The notes: generated from the letters alone by a model not told the origin. A stretch of 64,000 nucleotides of DNA from Nocardioides sp. Soil797 (GCA_001429555.1 LMSR01000015.1:410288-474287); one strand, 5' to 3'. Counted from the stretch's first letter, positions 37,544-48,118 are shown. Made by a program: numbers and translations.

Positions 37544-38154
37544 GCGTCCGCCTTCAGCAGTCTCTTGATGTCGTCGGCCAGGCTCTGGGCCGAGGCATCC
37601 TGGTTCCAGATCACCGGCACCTCGTCGGCGCCGTCGATGGAGAAGATCGCCGTGGTGTGGCTGACGTCGTAGCCGCCGGTGGGCAGCTTGGGCTCACGCT
37701 CCATGAACACGCCGAACGACTCGGCCAGGTTCTTGATGGTGGAGAGCTTGCCGGTCAGGCCGACGAAGCCCGGGTCGAAGCGATCCAGGTAGCGACGCAG
37801 CGCCTTCTCGTCGTCCCTCGCCGGGTCGGTGGTCACGAACACCACGTCGACCTGGTCGCGCTCGGAGTCGTCGAGTCGGGTCAGCGAGGAGGCGATGTTC
37901 GACATCACCATCTGGCAGATGTCGGGGCAGTTGGTGTAGCCGAAGAAGACCAGCGTGACCGGCTTCTTGGTGTCACCGGCCAAGGAGTACGCATCGCCGT
38001 CGGTGTCGACCAGCGTCGGCTGCGGGGCGGCGTACTTGTCCTTGAGGACGTTGCCGTGGAAGCCCTCCTCACCGACTGGCTGGTCACCACTCGCGCAGCC
38101 GGTCACCAGGAGCGACGCACCGAGGACGGCGGCCGCCAGATGACGCCTACCCAC
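37540..38154 (-). CDS. Sco1/SenC-family thioredoxin-fold lipoprotein
   Basis: About 204 residues. It has a short lipoprotein signal with lipobox LVTGC, then a thioredoxin-like domain with the copper-binding CxxxC of Sco proteins in GYTNCPDICQ (about residue 76) and the matching histidine in YDVSHTTA (about 166). Sco proteins deliver copper to the CuA site of cytochrome c oxidase or act as thiol reductants. GTG 38154 is chosen because it gives a compact 20-residue signal and overlaps the trpA stop by 8 bp; GTG 38190, inside trpA, is an alternative. It is sandwiched between trpA and lgt, an insertion relative to the mycobacterial order. Confidence 0.82.
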   Translation of the reverse strand: MGRRHLAAAVLGASLLVTGCASGDQPVGEEGFHGNVLKDKYAAPQPTLVDTDGDAYSLAGDTKKPVTLVFFGYTNCPDICQMVMSNIASSLTRLDDSERDQVDVVFVTTDPARDDEKALRRYLDRFDPGFVGLTGKLSTIKNLAESFGVFMEREPKLPTGGYDVSHTTAIFSIDGADEVPVIWNQDASAQSLADDIKRLLKADA

Positions 38155-38974
38155 GACGTACGCCGTCGGCGAGGTCTTCGGTGAGCGCACGCAGTGCGGC
38201 CAAACCGGCGGCCCGGTCCGAGCCCGCGTCGAGGAGGGTCCTCACCAGGGCAGAGCCGACGATGACGCCGTCGGCGTACGCCGCGATCTCGGCAGCCTGG
38301 TCCCCGTTGGAGACACCGAGCCCGACACCGACGGGGAGATCTGTGGTCGCCTTGGTGCGGGCCACGAGCGGACCGGCCAGGTCGCTGGTGCTGGCGCGCG
38401 CCCCGGTGACGCCCATGACGGCGGTGGCGTAGACGAAGCCGCGGCAGGCAGCCGTCGTCATCGCGATGCGTTCGTCGGTCGAGGACGGCGAGACCAGGAA
38501 CACCTTGTCGAGGTCGTGCGCATCGGCTGCGGCGATCCACTCCTGACCGAAGTCGGGGGTGATGTCGGGGGTGATCAGTCCGGCACCGCCGGCCGAGGCG
38601 AGGTCGGCCGCGAACCGATCCACTCCACTGCGCCCGTTGCGTCCGCTGGCGCGTCCGTAGTGCTCAACGGGGTTCCAGTAGGTCATCACCAGGGTCGGCG
38701 CGCCGGTGGCGGCGACTGCCTCCACCACGCGCAGCACGTCGGTGGTGCGCACACCCTGCTCGAGGGCCTGCTGGGCGGCGGCCTGCACGGTCGGCCCGTC
38801 CATCACGGGATCGGTGTAGGGGAAGCCGACCTCGATCACGTCACAGCCTGCGTCGACCATGACCTTCAGCGCGTCGATCGAGCCGTCGACGTCTGGGAAG
38901 CCGGCGGGGAGGTAGCCGACCAGGGCGCTGCGGCCCTCGCCTCGTGCCTTCTCGAAGGCGGATGCCACGCTCAC
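38147..38974 (-). CDS. trpA: Tryptophan synthase alpha subunit
   Basis: A 275-residue TIM barrel that cleaves indole-3-glycerol phosphate. Catalytic Glu48 and Asp59 lie in [17 protein letters not shown], and the phosphate-binding ends GVTGAR and GLGVSNGDQ are present. The start is GTG at 38974, overlapping the trpB stop by 4 bp, with AAGGAG eight bases upstream. It forms the alpha2-beta2 complex with TrpB. Confidence 0.96.
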   Translation of the reverse strand: MSVASAFEKARGEGRSALVGYLPAGFPDVDGSIDALKVMVDAGCDVIEVGFPYTDPVMDGPTVQAAAQQALEQGVRTTDVLRVVEAVAATGAPTLVMTYWNPVEHYGRASGRNGRSGVDRFAADLASAGGAGLITPDITPDFGQEWIAAADAHDLDKVFLVSPSSTDERIAMTTAACRGFVYATAVMGVTGARASTSDLAGPLVARTKATTDLPVGVGLGVSNGDQAAEIAAYADGVIVGSALVRTLLDAGSDRAAGLAALRALTEDLADGVRRG

Positions 38975-40188
38975 TTGTCGTCTCCTTCGTCGGCACCCAG
39001 CTGGAACCACTCGACGGCCGTCTCCATGTCCTTGTCACCACGGCCCGACAGGTTGACCAGGATGGTCGCAGTGGGGCCCTTCTCCGCCTTGAGCTCCTCG
39101 GCCACTCTCAGCGCCCCGGCCAGCGCATGGGCTGACTCGACGGCCGGGATGATGCCCTCGGTGCGGGAGAGCAGGGCGAGCGCGTCCATCGCCTCGGCAT
39201 CGGTGACCGGGAGGTACGACGCCCGGCCGACCTCGGCCAGGTGAGAGTGCTGCGGACCCACGCCCGGATAGTCGAGCCCGGCCGAGATCGAGTGGGACTC
39301 GATGGTCTGACCGTCGTCGTCCTGGAGAACGTAGGTGCGCGCTCCATGCAGCACACCGCTGTCGCCGGCACCGATGGTGGCCGCGTGACGGCCGGTCTCG
39401 ATGCCCTCGCCCCCAGCCTCGAAGCCATAGATCTTCACGTCGTCGTCGAGGAACGCGGTGAACAGCCCGATCGCGTTCGACCCGCCACCCACGCACGCAG
39501 CAATCGCGTCCGGCAGCGCGCCGAACTGGTCGAGGCTCTGCCGGCGGGCTTCGTCACCGATGCCACGGCAGAAGTCGCGCACCATGCTCGGGAACGGGTG
39601 CGGCCCGGCCGCCGTCCCGAAGAGGTACGCCGTGTTGTCGACGCTGGCGACCCAGTCGCGCAGCGCTTCGTTGATGGCGTCCTTGAGCGTTGCCGAGCCG
39701 GAGTCCACCGGGATCACCTTGGCGCCCAGCAGCTGCATGCGTGCCACGTTGAGCGCCTGGCGGCGGGTGTCGACGGCTCCCATGTAGACGGTGCAGTCGA
39801 GCCCGAAGTAGGCCGCTGCGGTGGCGCTCGCGACACCGTGTTGGCCGGCTCCGGTCTCGGCGATCACCCGGGTCTTGCCCATCCGCTTGGTGAGCATCGC
39901 CTGGCCGAGCACGTTGCGGATCTTGTGGGCACCGGTGTGGTTGAGGTCCTCCCGCTTGAGCAGCACCCGCACGCCGACCTTCTCCGAGAGCCGCTCAGCG
40001 TGGTAGAGCGGGCTGGGCGTGTTGGCGTAGTCGCGCAGGATCGCCTCGAAGTCAGACGTGAACTGGGCGTCGGCCATGGCGTCCTGCCACGCCACCGTCA
40101 GCTCGTCGAGGGCGGCAACCAGTGCCTCCGGCATGAACCGCCCACCGAAGTTGCCGAAAAAGCCGCGTTCGTCGGCCTCGAATGACAT
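38971..40188 (-). CDS. trpB: Tryptophan synthase beta subunit
   Basis: A 405-residue PLP enzyme that condenses indole with serine. The cofactor lysine is K89 in [10 protein letters not shown], and the phosphate-binding glycine loop is [10 protein letters not shown]. The opening [17 protein letters not shown] is standard for TrpB1. It begins one base into the trpC stop (TGATG overlap) and overlaps trpA by 4 bp, so the three trp genes are translationally coupled. Confidence 0.97.
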   Translation of the reverse strand: MSFEADERGFFGNFGGRFMPEALVAALDELTVAWQDAMADAQFTSDFEAILRDYANTPSPLYHAERLSEKVGVRVLLKREDLNHTGAHKIRNVLGQAMLTKRMGKTRVIAETGAGQHGVASATAAAYFGLDCTVYMGAVDTRRQALNVARMQLLGAKVIPVDSGSATLKDAINEALRDWVASVDNTAYLFGTAAGPHPFPSMVRDFCRGIGDEARRQSLDQFGALPDAIAACVGGGSNAIGLFTAFLDDDVKIYGFEAGGEGIETGRHAATIGAGDSGVLHGARTYVLQDDDGQTIESHSISAGLDYPGVGPQHSHLAEVGRASYLPVTDAEAMDALALLSRTEGIIPAVESAHALAGALRVAEELKAEKGPTATILVNLSGRGDKDMETAVEWFQLGADEGDDK

Positions 40189-41015
40189 CAGACTCCTGCT
40201 TCCTGTCCGGGCTGCGTGCCCGTGTTGTGCGTTGTCGTGCGGATCGCGGCCATGGCGCGCACGGCGCCCTCCGGATCGCCGTCCTTGACCAGAGCCTCGC
40301 CGACGAGCACCGCCCGGGCGCCCTCGCTGGCGAAGCGTTCGACGTCGGCGACCCCGGTGATGCCGGACTCGGCCACCTTCACCCGGTCGTCGGGGATCAG
40401 TCCGGCCAGCTGCCCGAAGGTGTCGTCGTGCACCTCGAGGGTCTTGAGATTACGGGCGTTGACACCGATCAGCTCCGCGCCGAGGTCGACGGCCCGCCGG
40501 GTCTCCTCCGCGTCGTGCACCTCCACCAGGACGGTCAGGCCCAGGCCGCGCGCCTCGGCGTACAGCCGCTCGAGCTCGGGCTGCGGGAGCGCGGCAACGA
40601 TGAGCAGGGCCAGGTCGGCTCCGGCGGCGCGGGCCTCGTGCAGCTGATAGCTGGTGACGATGAAGTCCTTGCGCAGGACCGGCGTCTCGACCGCGGCGCG
40701 CACCGCCACCAGGTCGTCGAGGCTGCCGTTGAACCGGCGCTTCTCGGTGAGCACACTGATCGCGGTGGCCCCGCCGCGTTCGTAGGAGGCAGCGAGGACG
40801 GTCGGGTCAGGGATGTCTGCCAGGTCGCCCTTGCTGGGGCTCTTGCGCTTGACCTCCGAGATCACGCTGATGGTCTCGGAGCGGAAGGCCGGCATCGGGT
40901 CGCGCGGTGCGGGTGACTGCTCGGCCTGCTCACGAACGGCGTCGAAGGGAGTCCGTTCCTCGCGCTCCGCAAGGTCGATCCGGACACCCGCGACGATGTC
41001 GTCGAGCACGGACAT
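40188..41015 (-). CDS. trpC: Indole-3-glycerol phosphate synthase
   Basis: A 275-residue monofunctional TrpC barrel without a fused TrpF. The active-site stretch [12 protein letters not shown] (Glu54, Lys56) and VLRKDFIV are present, followed by [10 protein letters not shown] and VAESGI. The start ATG at 41015 has GGAGGTGT upstream; earlier in-frame starts lack this. It converts carboxyphenylaminodeoxyribulose phosphate to indole-glycerol phosphate. Confidence 0.96.
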   Translation of the reverse strand: MSVLDDIVAGVRIDLAEREERTPFDAVREQAEQSPAPRDPMPAFRSETISVISEVKRKSPSKGDLADIPDPTVLAASYERGGATAISVLTEKRRFNGSLDDLVAVRAAVETPVLRKDFIVTSYQLHEARAAGADLALLIVAALPQPELERLYAEARGLGLTVLVEVHDAEETRRAVDLGAELIGVNARNLKTLEVHDDTFGQLAGLIPDDRVKVAESGITGVADVERFASEGARAVLVGEALVKDGDPEGAVRAMAAIRTTTHNTGTQPGQEAGV

Positions 41016-41093
41016 GCAACACACCTCCAAGTAGGGACGGCCCAAGTTTGACACCCTGCCGGTCAACGGCCGGAGGCGCCTCGAGGTGCGGAC

Positions 41094-41528
41094 TCAGGGA
41101 GCCAGCCAGGAGCCGGCCGGGATGTTGCGCAGGACGACGAAGACCAGCATCGTCGTGACCACGACAGCGATCATCGGGCCCGTCAAGGTGACGCTTCGTG
41201 CGCCGGCCGGGGCACCGACCCACGCGGCGTGCACCCAGCGGAACCACAGCACGATCATCACCGGGATCGCCACGACGACCAGCAGGTTGCTCGACAGAGC
41301 ACCCATCACGTCGAAGTTGGTCAGGTCGTTGACCGCGCGCAGGCCTCCGCAGCCCGGGCACTCGAGCCCGGAGAGGTAGTTGAAGGGGCACAGCCCCCAC
41401 GAGCCGCCGACATGCGGGTCGCGCAAGTGCAGGGCGACGGTGGCTGCGGTGACCCCGGCAGCCACCAGGAGTGGGCTGCGGAGTCGGGAGGCGCGCTCGG
41501 GGGCGCCCAGCTCAGTGAGCGTCGCCAA
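41094..41528 (-). CDS. DUF2752-family membrane protein
   Basis: A 144-residue protein with three helices and the DUF2752 motif CPFNYLSGLECPGCGGLRA (C47, C57, C60), which suggests a metal or redox site. The start is TTG at 41528, inside the last codons of the preceding HGxxPAAW gene; the start is uncertain. The function is unknown. The family is commonly found just before trpC in actinobacteria (recollection). Confidence 0.75.
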   Translation of the reverse strand: MATLTELGAPERASRLRSPLLVAAGVTAATVALHLRDPHVGGSWGLCPFNYLSGLECPGCGGLRAVNDLTNFDVMGALSSNLLVVVAIPVMIVLWFRWVHAAWVGAPAGARSVTLTGPMIAVVVTTMLVFVVLRNIPAGSWLAP

Positions 41529-41709
41529 GGCCCATCTTCGTCATCACCACGAACACGACCATGGCGACCGGGAGCAGGATGATGCCCACCCAGAAGATCG
41601 CCATGTTCACCGGCGACATCATCAGGCCGATGCTGCCGACGAGGAAGCCGACGAGGCCGACGATCACCGCGGTCCAGGCTGCCGGGGTGTTGCCGTGGTT
41701 GTCAGACAT
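41512..41709 (-). CDS. HGxxPAAW-motif small membrane protein
   Basis: A 65-residue protein with the defining N-terminal motif HGNTPAAW (residues 5-12) and two hydrophobic helices (VIVGLVGFLVGSIGLMM; FWVGIILLPVAMVVFVVM). It is found beside trp genes in many actinobacteria; the function is unassigned. It overlaps the DUF2752 gene by 17 bp. Confidence 0.8.
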   Translation of the reverse strand: MSDNHGNTPAAWTAVIVGLVGFLVGSIGLMMSPVNMAIFWVGIILLPVAMVVFVVMTKMGLGDAH

Positions 41710-41757
41710 GCGTGCTCCTCTTGCGCTGGGTTCTCGGGGAACATTGTAGGGACACGA

Positions 41758-42468
41758 TCAGAGCGTCGGGTCGTGCCCCTCGTCGATCGCCTTCCAGAGA
41801 TCGGCTTCCCGGGCGTCCTTGAGGTCCACCGGCTCGGACTTCGCAGCCCCCGGGGCGTCGTACCGGGTGCCCATGGTCGGCCAGGACGGCACGTCACGAA
41901 CGGCCAGGGCAGACGCGATCACCGAGAGAACGGCGGCGACCGCGGCCGCCCAGAACCACCCGGTCAGTCCCGCGTCGAGCTTGTCGACGGACGTGGTCAC
42001 ACCGGAATCACCCAACCGGTCCTGCAGGGTGTCGGGCAGCGTGCGCGCCCCTTGCACGACCGTGACGACCAGCCCGAGGGAGCAGACCAGGCCCAGGATC
42101 GCCACGCCCCGGCGTACCCATCCGCGGGTGACGAGCAGGACCCCCCAGCTGGCCAGGAGCACCAGTGACAGTGCTCCGGCCAGGGGCATGTCGATGGCGA
42201 ACTGGTCGTTGCTCGCGATCGGGATGTCGAGTGTCTCGGCCGCGTCCGGCAGGACGTACCAGGCCTTGGCCCCCGCCACGGCGGCCAGCGCGGCGCTGGC
42301 CAGCCCGAAGAGTACGACGGGACCGAAGGTCGAGCGCTTCTTCCCCGGCTCGGCCCCGGTGTCCGTTCCGGACGTCGGGTCGGGCGTGCCGTCGCCGGTG
42401 GCGTCAGCGGTGGTTTCGGGGGCTGCCTCCGGGGCTGCGTCGTGGTCGGGCTGCTCAGGCTCAGTCAT
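41758..42468 (-). CDS. Trp biosynthesis-associated membrane protein (Trp_oprn_chp)
   Basis: A 236-residue protein. It has an acidic, low-complexity N-terminus of about 45 residues, four hydrophobic helices, and the C-terminal family motif [13 protein letters not shown]. It matches the actinobacterial 'Trp biosynthesis-associated membrane protein' family, whose role is not known. It overlaps hisI by 8 bp and is followed 48 bp later by the HGxxPAAW gene. In mycobacteria, trpE precedes this gene; here it does not. Confidence 0.8.
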   Translation of the reverse strand: MTEPEQPDHDAAPEAAPETTADATGDGTPDPTSGTDTGAEPGKKRSTFGPVVLFGLASAALAAVAGAKAWYVLPDAAETLDIPIASNDQFAIDMPLAGALSLVLLASWGVLLVTRGWVRRGVAILGLVCSLGLVVTVVQGARTLPDTLQDRLGDSGVTTSVDKLDAGLTGWFWAAAVAAVLSVIASALAVRDVPSWPTMGTRYDAPGAAKSEPVDLKDAREADLWKAIDEGHDPTL

Positions 42469-42811
42469 CGGAGGATCCCAACAGGTCGGCGTCGAAGCAG
42501 GTCCGCTCGCCGGTGTGACAGGCGGCGCCCACCTGGTCGACCTTGACCAGCAGGGTGTCGCCGTCGCAGTCGAGGCGCACCTCCTTGACCTGCTGGGTGT
42601 GGCCCGAGGTGTCGCCCTTGACCCAGTACTCCTGGCGCGACCGCGACCAGTAGGTGGCCCGGCCGGTGGACAGGGTGCGAGCCAGCGCCTCGTCGTCCAT
42701 CCAGCCCAGCATCAGCACCTCGCCGGTGTCGTGCTGCTGGGCCACCGCCGGGACGAGTCCGTCGGCGGTGCGCTTCAGGCGAGCAGCGATGGCAGGATCG
42801 AGGGTGGTCAC
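42461..42811 (-). CDS. hisI: Phosphoribosyl-AMP cyclohydrolase
   Basis: A 116-residue HisI that opens the adenine ring in the third step of histidine synthesis. Metal-binding motifs are [14 protein letters not shown] and the cysteine pair in [11 protein letters not shown], and [16 protein letters not shown] is the substrate-binding segment. It is monofunctional, with no HisE domain. The start is GTG at 42811. It heads the minus-strand trp block and is separated from hisF by an ABC exporter and a methyltransferase. Confidence 0.95.
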   Translation of the reverse strand: MTTLDPAIAARLKRTADGLVPAVAQQHDTGEVLMLGWMDDEALARTLSTGRATYWSRSRQEYWVKGDTSGHTQQVKEVRLDCDGDTLLVKVDQVGAACHTGERTCFDADLLGSSDD

Positions 42812-42903
42812 GACGACCCAGCCTATCGGCTCGGGCCATCCGGCCCTTCCATGACCGCCTCGATGCCCGCAAGCGTCCGGGCCACCTGATCTAGAGTCGG
42901 GGC

Positions 42904-43542
42904 ATGAACGACACCGAGCGCTTCAACGAGCACGCAGCCACCTGGGACGACGACCGGGGCAACGTCGATCGTGCGAACGCCGTCGCCGCGGTGGTGCGCA
43001 CGGTGGTGCCTGTGCGGGCCGACATGCGTGCCCTGGAGATCGGCGGCGGCACCGGACTCCTCGCCCGCGCCCTCGCCGACGACCTGGCCACGGTGACGGT
43101 CACCGACGTCGCCCCCGGCATGGTCGAGGCGGCTGGGAGGGCCCTCGACAACCCCCGGTACGACGGCTGGGACGCACGGCTCTACGACATCGAGCACGAC
43201 CCCCTGCCCGACGAACGGTTCGACCTGGTCCTGGGCCTGCTCACGCTCCATCACATGGGTGATGTGCCTGCTGTCGTACGCCGTTGTGCCGAACTGTTGC
43301 GCCCGGGCGGCTGGATCGCCCTGATCGACCTCGACCACGACCCGAACGGCGACTTCCACGCCAGCGTCCATGACTTCCACGGCCATGACGGGTTCACCCG
43401 TGACTCAGTGCGCCGTTGGCTCGGGGATGCCGGTTTCGCGGGGGTGACGATGACCGACGCCGGCACGGTGACGAAGGAGGTCGACTCGACCGAGCGCGAC
43501 TTCCCGATGTTCCTCGCCACCGCTCAGGCACCCAACCCCTGA
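42904..43542 (+). CDS. Class I SAM-dependent methyltransferase
   Basis: A 212-residue methyltransferase. Motif I is [15 protein letters not shown] (about residues 41-55), then [14 protein letters not shown] and [13 protein letters not shown], a Methyltransf_11/25 pattern. The start is ATG at 42904, 92 bp from the divergent hisI. It is the only plus-strand gene in this stretch. The substrate is unknown. Confidence 0.85.
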   Translation: MNDTERFNEHAATWDDDRGNVDRANAVAAVVRTVVPVRADMRALEIGGGTGLLARALADDLATVTVTDVAPGMVEAAGRALDNPRYDGWDARLYDIEHDPLPDERFDLVLGLLTLHHMGDVPAVVRRCAELLRPGGWIALIDLDHDPNGDFHASVHDFHGHDGFTRDSVRRWLGDAGFAGVTMTDAGTVTKEVDSTERDFPMFLATAQAPNP

Positions 43543-43560
43543 TCCACCCGCGCCGGAGCA

Positions 43561-43578
43561 CCGCTCGGAGCCGAGCGG
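43561..43578. terminator. Short hairpin between convergent methyltransferase and ABC exporter genes
   Basis: A 7-bp stem (43561-43567 with 43572-43578) closes a 4-base loop, 18 bases past the methyltransferase stop. Confidence 0.4.
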
Positions 43579-43627
43579 CCGATTCGGCCCGTTGTGCATG
43601 TTCGTGTGGTCGCCGACAACTGGAACC

Positions 43628-45412
43628 TCAGGTGCCCTGCTGGGCGACCCATGACGCATGCAGTCCGGCGTACACCCCGTCAGGATCCTGCAGCAGGACT
43701 GTGTGTGGGCCTCGCTGCACGATGTGTCCGGCGTCGACGACCACCACCTCGTCCGCATTCTCGGCGGTGCTCATCCGGTGGGCGATGGTGACCGACGTTC
43801 GGCCCGACATCAGCCGCTCGAGAGCCCGGCCGATCTGCATCTCGAGTCGTGGGTCGACGGCGCTGGTCGCCTCGTCGAGCACGAGCAGGTCAGGATCGGC
43901 GAGGTGGGCCCGCAGCAGCGCCACCAACTGGCGCTCGCCCGCCGACAGGGACTCTCCGCGCTGTCCGACCCGGGTGTCGAGCCCGTTGGGCAGCCCGTCG
44001 AGCCAGTCGGCCAGGCCCAGCTCGGCCGCGGAGGACCGGATCTCCGCGTCCGTGGCATCGAGGCGGCCGTAGCGGGCGTTGGCCCGCAGCGTGTCATCGA
44101 AGAGGAAGCCCTCCTGGGGCACCAGCACCACCGAACTGCGCAACGACACCTGCCGGATCGAGCGAAGGTCGATGCCGTCGAGGAACACCGCACCCGCGCT
44201 GGGGTCCATGAGTCGGGTGAGCAGCTTGGCGAAGGTGGACTTGCCCGACCCGGTCTCGCCGACGATGGCGATGCGGGTGCCGGCCTCGATGTGCAGGTCA
44301 ACCGAGTGGAGCACGTCGGGCCCGCCCGGGTAGGCGAAGGTGACATCTCGCAGCTCGGCGTCGATGGGACCACGCGGCAGCACCTCACCCTGTTCCCCCG
44401 GGTCGACCAGGTCGGCAGGCGTGTCGAGGATGCCGATCACACGTCGCCAGCCGGCAATCGCGTTCTGGGCGTCGGTGAGGATCTGGGTGCCCATCTGGAT
44501 CGGCGAGACGAACAGCGTGACCAGGAACGCGAAGGCAACCACCTCGCCGGCCGTGATGTCGCCGGCGAAGCCCAACCAGATGCCGCCGATGATCACGCCG
44601 GCATTGGCGAGCCCGCCTGAAAGCCCGCCGAGCGAGAACGAGAAGGCGGTCAGGCCCTGTGCCTTGGTGGCAGCTTCCCGATTGACCCGGATCGCGGTGT
44701 CGATGCGTTCCTGGGTGCGGTCCTCGATCGCGTAGGACTTGACCACGGCAGCCCCGACAACCGGCTCACTGATCGCCGACAGCATCACGCCCACCTGGCG
44801 GCGTACGACGCCATAGGCATCGGAGAGTCTCTGCTGGAAGTAGCGCAGCGACATGAGCAGCGGCGCGAAGCAGACCCAGACCACGATGGTCAGCTGCCAC
44901 GAGTAGTAGGCCATCAGGATCGTGGCCACGAAGATCTGGCCGATCGAGACGATCATCATCACGCCACCGAAGACCAGGAACTGGCTCACCGTGTCGACGT
45001 CGCCGGTCACCCGGGAGACCAAGGAACCTCGGCGCTCGGTGTTCTGGGTCAGCAACGGCAGGTCGTGCACGTGCCGGAACGCCTTCGTGCGCAGGGTCGC
45101 CAGGCCACCCTCGGCCGAGCGGAACAGACGCGTGGTCATCAGGTAGGAGCAGTAGCTGGTCACCGCGATGGCCACCGCGGCGATGATGCCCATGCGCAAC
45201 ATGAAGTCGGTGTCGGGACCGTCGGGTCCGTTGAGCCCGCGGTCAAGCGTCTGCTGGACCACGATCGGCACGACCAGCTGCCCCACCGTGGACAGGACGG
45301 CGAGCAGGAGGGTGCCGGCCAGCCCCTGCTTGAGCTCAGGGGAGATCTGCATCCCACGCCGGATGGTGGCCATCGCCTTGATGGACTCACCGGACTCGAC
45401 TGTGCTGCTCAT
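43628..45412 (-). CDS. ABC exporter half-transporter, subunit 2
   Basis: A 594-residue protein: six-helix membrane domain (about 20-320) then an ATPase domain. Walker A is GETGSGKST and Walker B VLDEATSAVD with the catalytic glutamate, but the signature is LSAGERQ rather than LSGGQ. Together with the upstream gene it fits a heterodimeric type IV exporter with one degenerate site. The start ATG at 45412 overlaps the partner stop by 4 bp (ATGA) with GGGAGGTG upstream. The substrate is unknown; drug or lipid export is usual for the class. Confidence 0.9.
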   Translation of the reverse strand: MSSTVESGESIKAMATIRRGMQISPELKQGLAGTLLLAVLSTVGQLVVPIVVQQTLDRGLNGPDGPDTDFMLRMGIIAAVAIAVTSYCSYLMTTRLFRSAEGGLATLRTKAFRHVHDLPLLTQNTERRGSLVSRVTGDVDTVSQFLVFGGVMMIVSIGQIFVATILMAYYSWQLTIVVWVCFAPLLMSLRYFQQRLSDAYGVVRRQVGVMLSAISEPVVGAAVVKSYAIEDRTQERIDTAIRVNREAATKAQGLTAFSFSLGGLSGGLANAGVIIGGIWLGFAGDITAGEVVAFAFLVTLFVSPIQMGTQILTDAQNAIAGWRRVIGILDTPADLVDPGEQGEVLPRGPIDAELRDVTFAYPGGPDVLHSVDLHIEAGTRIAIVGETGSGKSTFAKLLTRLMDPSAGAVFLDGIDLRSIRQVSLRSSVVLVPQEGFLFDDTLRANARYGRLDATDAEIRSSAAELGLADWLDGLPNGLDTRVGQRGESLSAGERQLVALLRAHLADPDLLVLDEATSAVDPRLEMQIGRALERLMSGRTSVTIAHRMSTAENADEVVVVDAGHIVQRGPHTVLLQDPDGVYAGLHASWVAQQGT

Positions 45413-47196
45413 GCTTCACCTCCCGTTCCAGCGGTCTCTGCTTCGTTCTCGTAGGCATTGACCAGCCGCGCATAGTCCGGACTCCGGTCGAGCAGCTCGG
45501 TGTGTGTCCCCCGGTCGACGACCCGGCCTCGATCGAGGTGCACCACCTCGTCCGCCAGTCCGATGGTTGCCTTGCGATAGGCGACCACCACCAGCGTGGT
45601 GTCCCGGCCACCGTCGCGCAGTGCGCGGAGGATCCGTGCCTCGACCTCGGGGTCGACGGCCGACGTGGCGTCGTCGAGAATCATCAACCGTGGCTTGCGA
45701 ACGAGCGCCCGCGCCAGGGAGATGCGCTGACGCTGGCCTCCGGAGAGCGAGGTGCCACGCTCTCCCAGCTGGGTGTCGATGCCGTCGGGCAGTGCCGCGA
45801 CGAATCCGTCGGCCTGCGCCATGCGGAGCGCCGCCCACACATCCTCGTCGGGGACGTCGGCACCGAGGGTGACGTTGCCCCGCACGGTGTCGTCGAAGAG
45901 GAATGCCGTCTGCGGCACGATGGAGACGGCTCCGGCCAGCTCACCCGCCGGCAGCTCGCGCAGGTCGATGCCGTCCACGCGGACGGCACCGTTCTGCGGA
46001 TCCACGAGTCGGGTCAGGATGTTGGTCAGGGTGCTCTTCCCCGAGGCCGTGGGACCGACGAGGGCCACGGTGCGACCGGGCTCGACGTCGAACGTGACAT
46101 CGCTGAGCAGGGACTGCTCGGCGTCGTAGGAGTAGGCCACCGAGTCGACCTCCAGGTGGGCACCGGTGCGTACGTCGGGCAGCGGTGTCGCGCCGTACGG
46201 CATCTCGCCGGTCGCCTGCAGCACCGAGTCCACGCGTCCGTAGCCGACCACGCTGCGGGGGAACTCACCCAGCAGCCAGCCGAGCGAGCGGATCGGGAAG
46301 GCGACGATGGTGAGCAGATAGGCGACCGTGACGACCGAGCCCGGCTCCGTCGCCCCGCTCAGCACACGGGACACGCCGACGCCCAGGACCACGAGCACGC
46401 CGATGTTGGGCAGCGCCGAGATGGTGGGGTCGAACATGGCTCGGATGCGACCGGCCCTGATCAGGACGTCGCGCAGATCGCGCACCTTCGTCGCGAACCG
46501 CTCCGTCTCCTCCCCCTCACGCCCGAGCGTCTTCACGACCATCGCTCCGTCGAAGGACTCGTGGGCGATCTCGCTGACCTCGGCACGCAACTGCTGGGCG
46601 CGGGTCATCAGCGGCGAGGACGCGCGCTGGTAGGCGATGTTGGCGACGATCACGACCGGGAAGACCAGGAGACCGACGAGAGCGAGCACCAGGTCGGCCA
46701 CCAGCATCTGTGCGATGGCGATCACCATCATCGCGATGGTGCCCACCGCCATCGGCAGCGGCGCGATCGGGAACCAGGCGGCCTCGACGTCGGAGTTTGC
46801 GTTGGACAGGAGCTGCCCGGTGGGGTGGCGTTGGTGCCACTCCATCGGGAGCTTGAGGTACTGGCGGGTGACTGCCTGCCGCGAGTGCGCCTGCATGCGG
46901 TACTGCATGATGCCGGCCCCGAGTCGGCGGGCGACGATGCCGACCGCTCGCAGGATCGCGACACCGACGAACAGGCCGAGAACCGCCCAGAGGATGCTTG
47001 CGTCGATCTCGCCGTGCTCGAAGGCGGGAATGATCGCGTGCTCCGTCGACCAGCCCAGCACCCACGCGTCGGCAACGGTCAGCGCTCCGAAGAGGATGCT
47101 GCCCAGGGTCGAGACCGTGAAGATCCACGGCTCCCGCCTGATCGCCACCCCCAGGACCGCGAACCCCTCGCGCATGGTTCCGCGCGGTGCAACCAC
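45409..47196 (-). CDS. ABC exporter half-transporter, subunit 1
   Basis: A 595-residue protein with six helices and an ATPase domain. Walker A is GPTASGKST and the signature is a perfect LSGGQRQR, but Walker B reads ILDDATSAVD, with aspartate where the catalytic glutamate should be. The degenerate ATP site would therefore form from this Walker region and the LSAGE of its partner, while the working site uses the partner's Glu and this LSGGQ. The start is GTG at 47196, supported by GAGGAG eight bases upstream; ATG 47175 is possible. Confidence 0.9.
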   Translation of the reverse strand: MVAPRGTMREGFAVLGVAIRREPWIFTVSTLGSILFGALTVADAWVLGWSTEHAIIPAFEHGEIDASILWAVLGLFVGVAILRAVGIVARRLGAGIMQYRMQAHSRQAVTRQYLKLPMEWHQRHPTGQLLSNANSDVEAAWFPIAPLPMAVGTIAMMVIAIAQMLVADLVLALVGLLVFPVVIVANIAYQRASSPLMTRAQQLRAEVSEIAHESFDGAMVVKTLGREGEETERFATKVRDLRDVLIRAGRIRAMFDPTISALPNIGVLVVLGVGVSRVLSGATEPGSVVTVAYLLTIVAFPIRSLGWLLGEFPRSVVGYGRVDSVLQATGEMPYGATPLPDVRTGAHLEVDSVAYSYDAEQSLLSDVTFDVEPGRTVALVGPTASGKSTLTNILTRLVDPQNGAVRVDGIDLRELPAGELAGAVSIVPQTAFLFDDTVRGNVTLGADVPDEDVWAALRMAQADGFVAALPDGIDTQLGERGTSLSGGQRQRISLARALVRKPRLMILDDATSAVDPEVEARILRALRDGGRDTTLVVVAYRKATIGLADEVVHLDRGRVVDRGTHTELLDRSPDYARLVNAYENEAETAGTGGEA

Positions 47197-47338
47197 TCGA
47201 CTCGCTCCTCTTCACGCACTCACTGACGGATCCTCCGGCAGGAGGCCAACACTAGAGAAGGGTCAGGACATTCCCCGCCTTCGGGCGTCGGGGGTCGTTC
47301 GCGCTCGCTGGCCGGCCAGTCGACGTGCGCGTGGGGCG

Positions 47339-48118
47339 TCAGCGGACGGGGTGGCCCGACGCGGCGAGTGCGCCCTTCACGTCGGCGATGCGCAAGGTGC
47401 CGAAGTGGAAGACCGTGGCCGCGAGTACGGCGTCGGCACCGGCATCGACTGCCGGTGCGAAGTGGTCGACCGAACCGGCTCCCCCGGAGGCGATCACCGG
47501 GATGCTGACCTCACGGCGTACGGCGCGGATCAGCTCGAGATCGAAGCCGTCCTGGGTGCCGTCGGCGTCCATCGCGTTGAGCAGGATCTCGCCGGCACCG
47601 AGCTCGGCGGCACGCGCGGCCCACTCGATGGCGTCGAGTCCTGCTGACTTGCGGCCTCCGTGCGTGGTCACCTCGAAGCCGGAGTCGCCCGCTCCGCCGG
47701 TCGGACCTGTCGGGGCCCGGCGAGCGTCGACCGAGAGCACCAGCACCTGATTGCCGAAGCGGTCGGCCACCTCGGCAATCAGCTCGGGCCGATGGATGGC
47801 GGCCGTGTTCATCGCCACCTTGTCGGCACCGGCGCGCAACAACCGGTCGACGTCCTCGACGCTCGAGACTCCTCCGCCGACCGTGAGCGGGATGAACACC
47901 TCCTCCGCGGTGCGGGACACGATCTCCATCGTGGTCGCCCGTCCCTCGTGGGAGGCGGAGATGTCGAGGAAGGTCAGCTCGTCGGCGCCCTCGGCGTCGT
48001 AGGTGCGCGCCAGCTCGACCGGGTCACCGGCGTCGCGCAGCTCCTTGAAGTTGATGCCCTTGACCACACGGCCGGCGTCGACGTCGAGGCACGGGATGAC
48101 GCGTACTGCCAGCGTCAC
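47339..48118 (-). CDS. hisF: Imidazole glycerol phosphate synthase subunit HisF
   Basis: A 259-residue TIM barrel that, with ammonia from HisH, closes the imidazole ring. Catalytic aspartates are in [15 protein letters not shown] and VLSVDARR, and the phosphate sites are ASGGAG and VGGGV. The start is GTG at 48118, overlapping the hisA stop by 4 bp. Confidence 0.96.
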   Translation of the reverse strand: MTLAVRVIPCLDVDAGRVVKGINFKELRDAGDPVELARTYDAEGADELTFLDISASHEGRATTMEIVSRTAEEVFIPLTVGGGVSSVEDVDRLLRAGADKVAMNTAAIHRPELIAEVADRFGNQVLVLSVDARRAPTGPTGGAGDSGFEVTTHGGRKSAGLDAIEWAARAAELGAGEILLNAMDADGTQDGFDLELIRAVRREVSIPVIASGGAGSVDHFAPAVDAGADAVLAATVFHFGTLRIADVKGALAASGHPVR

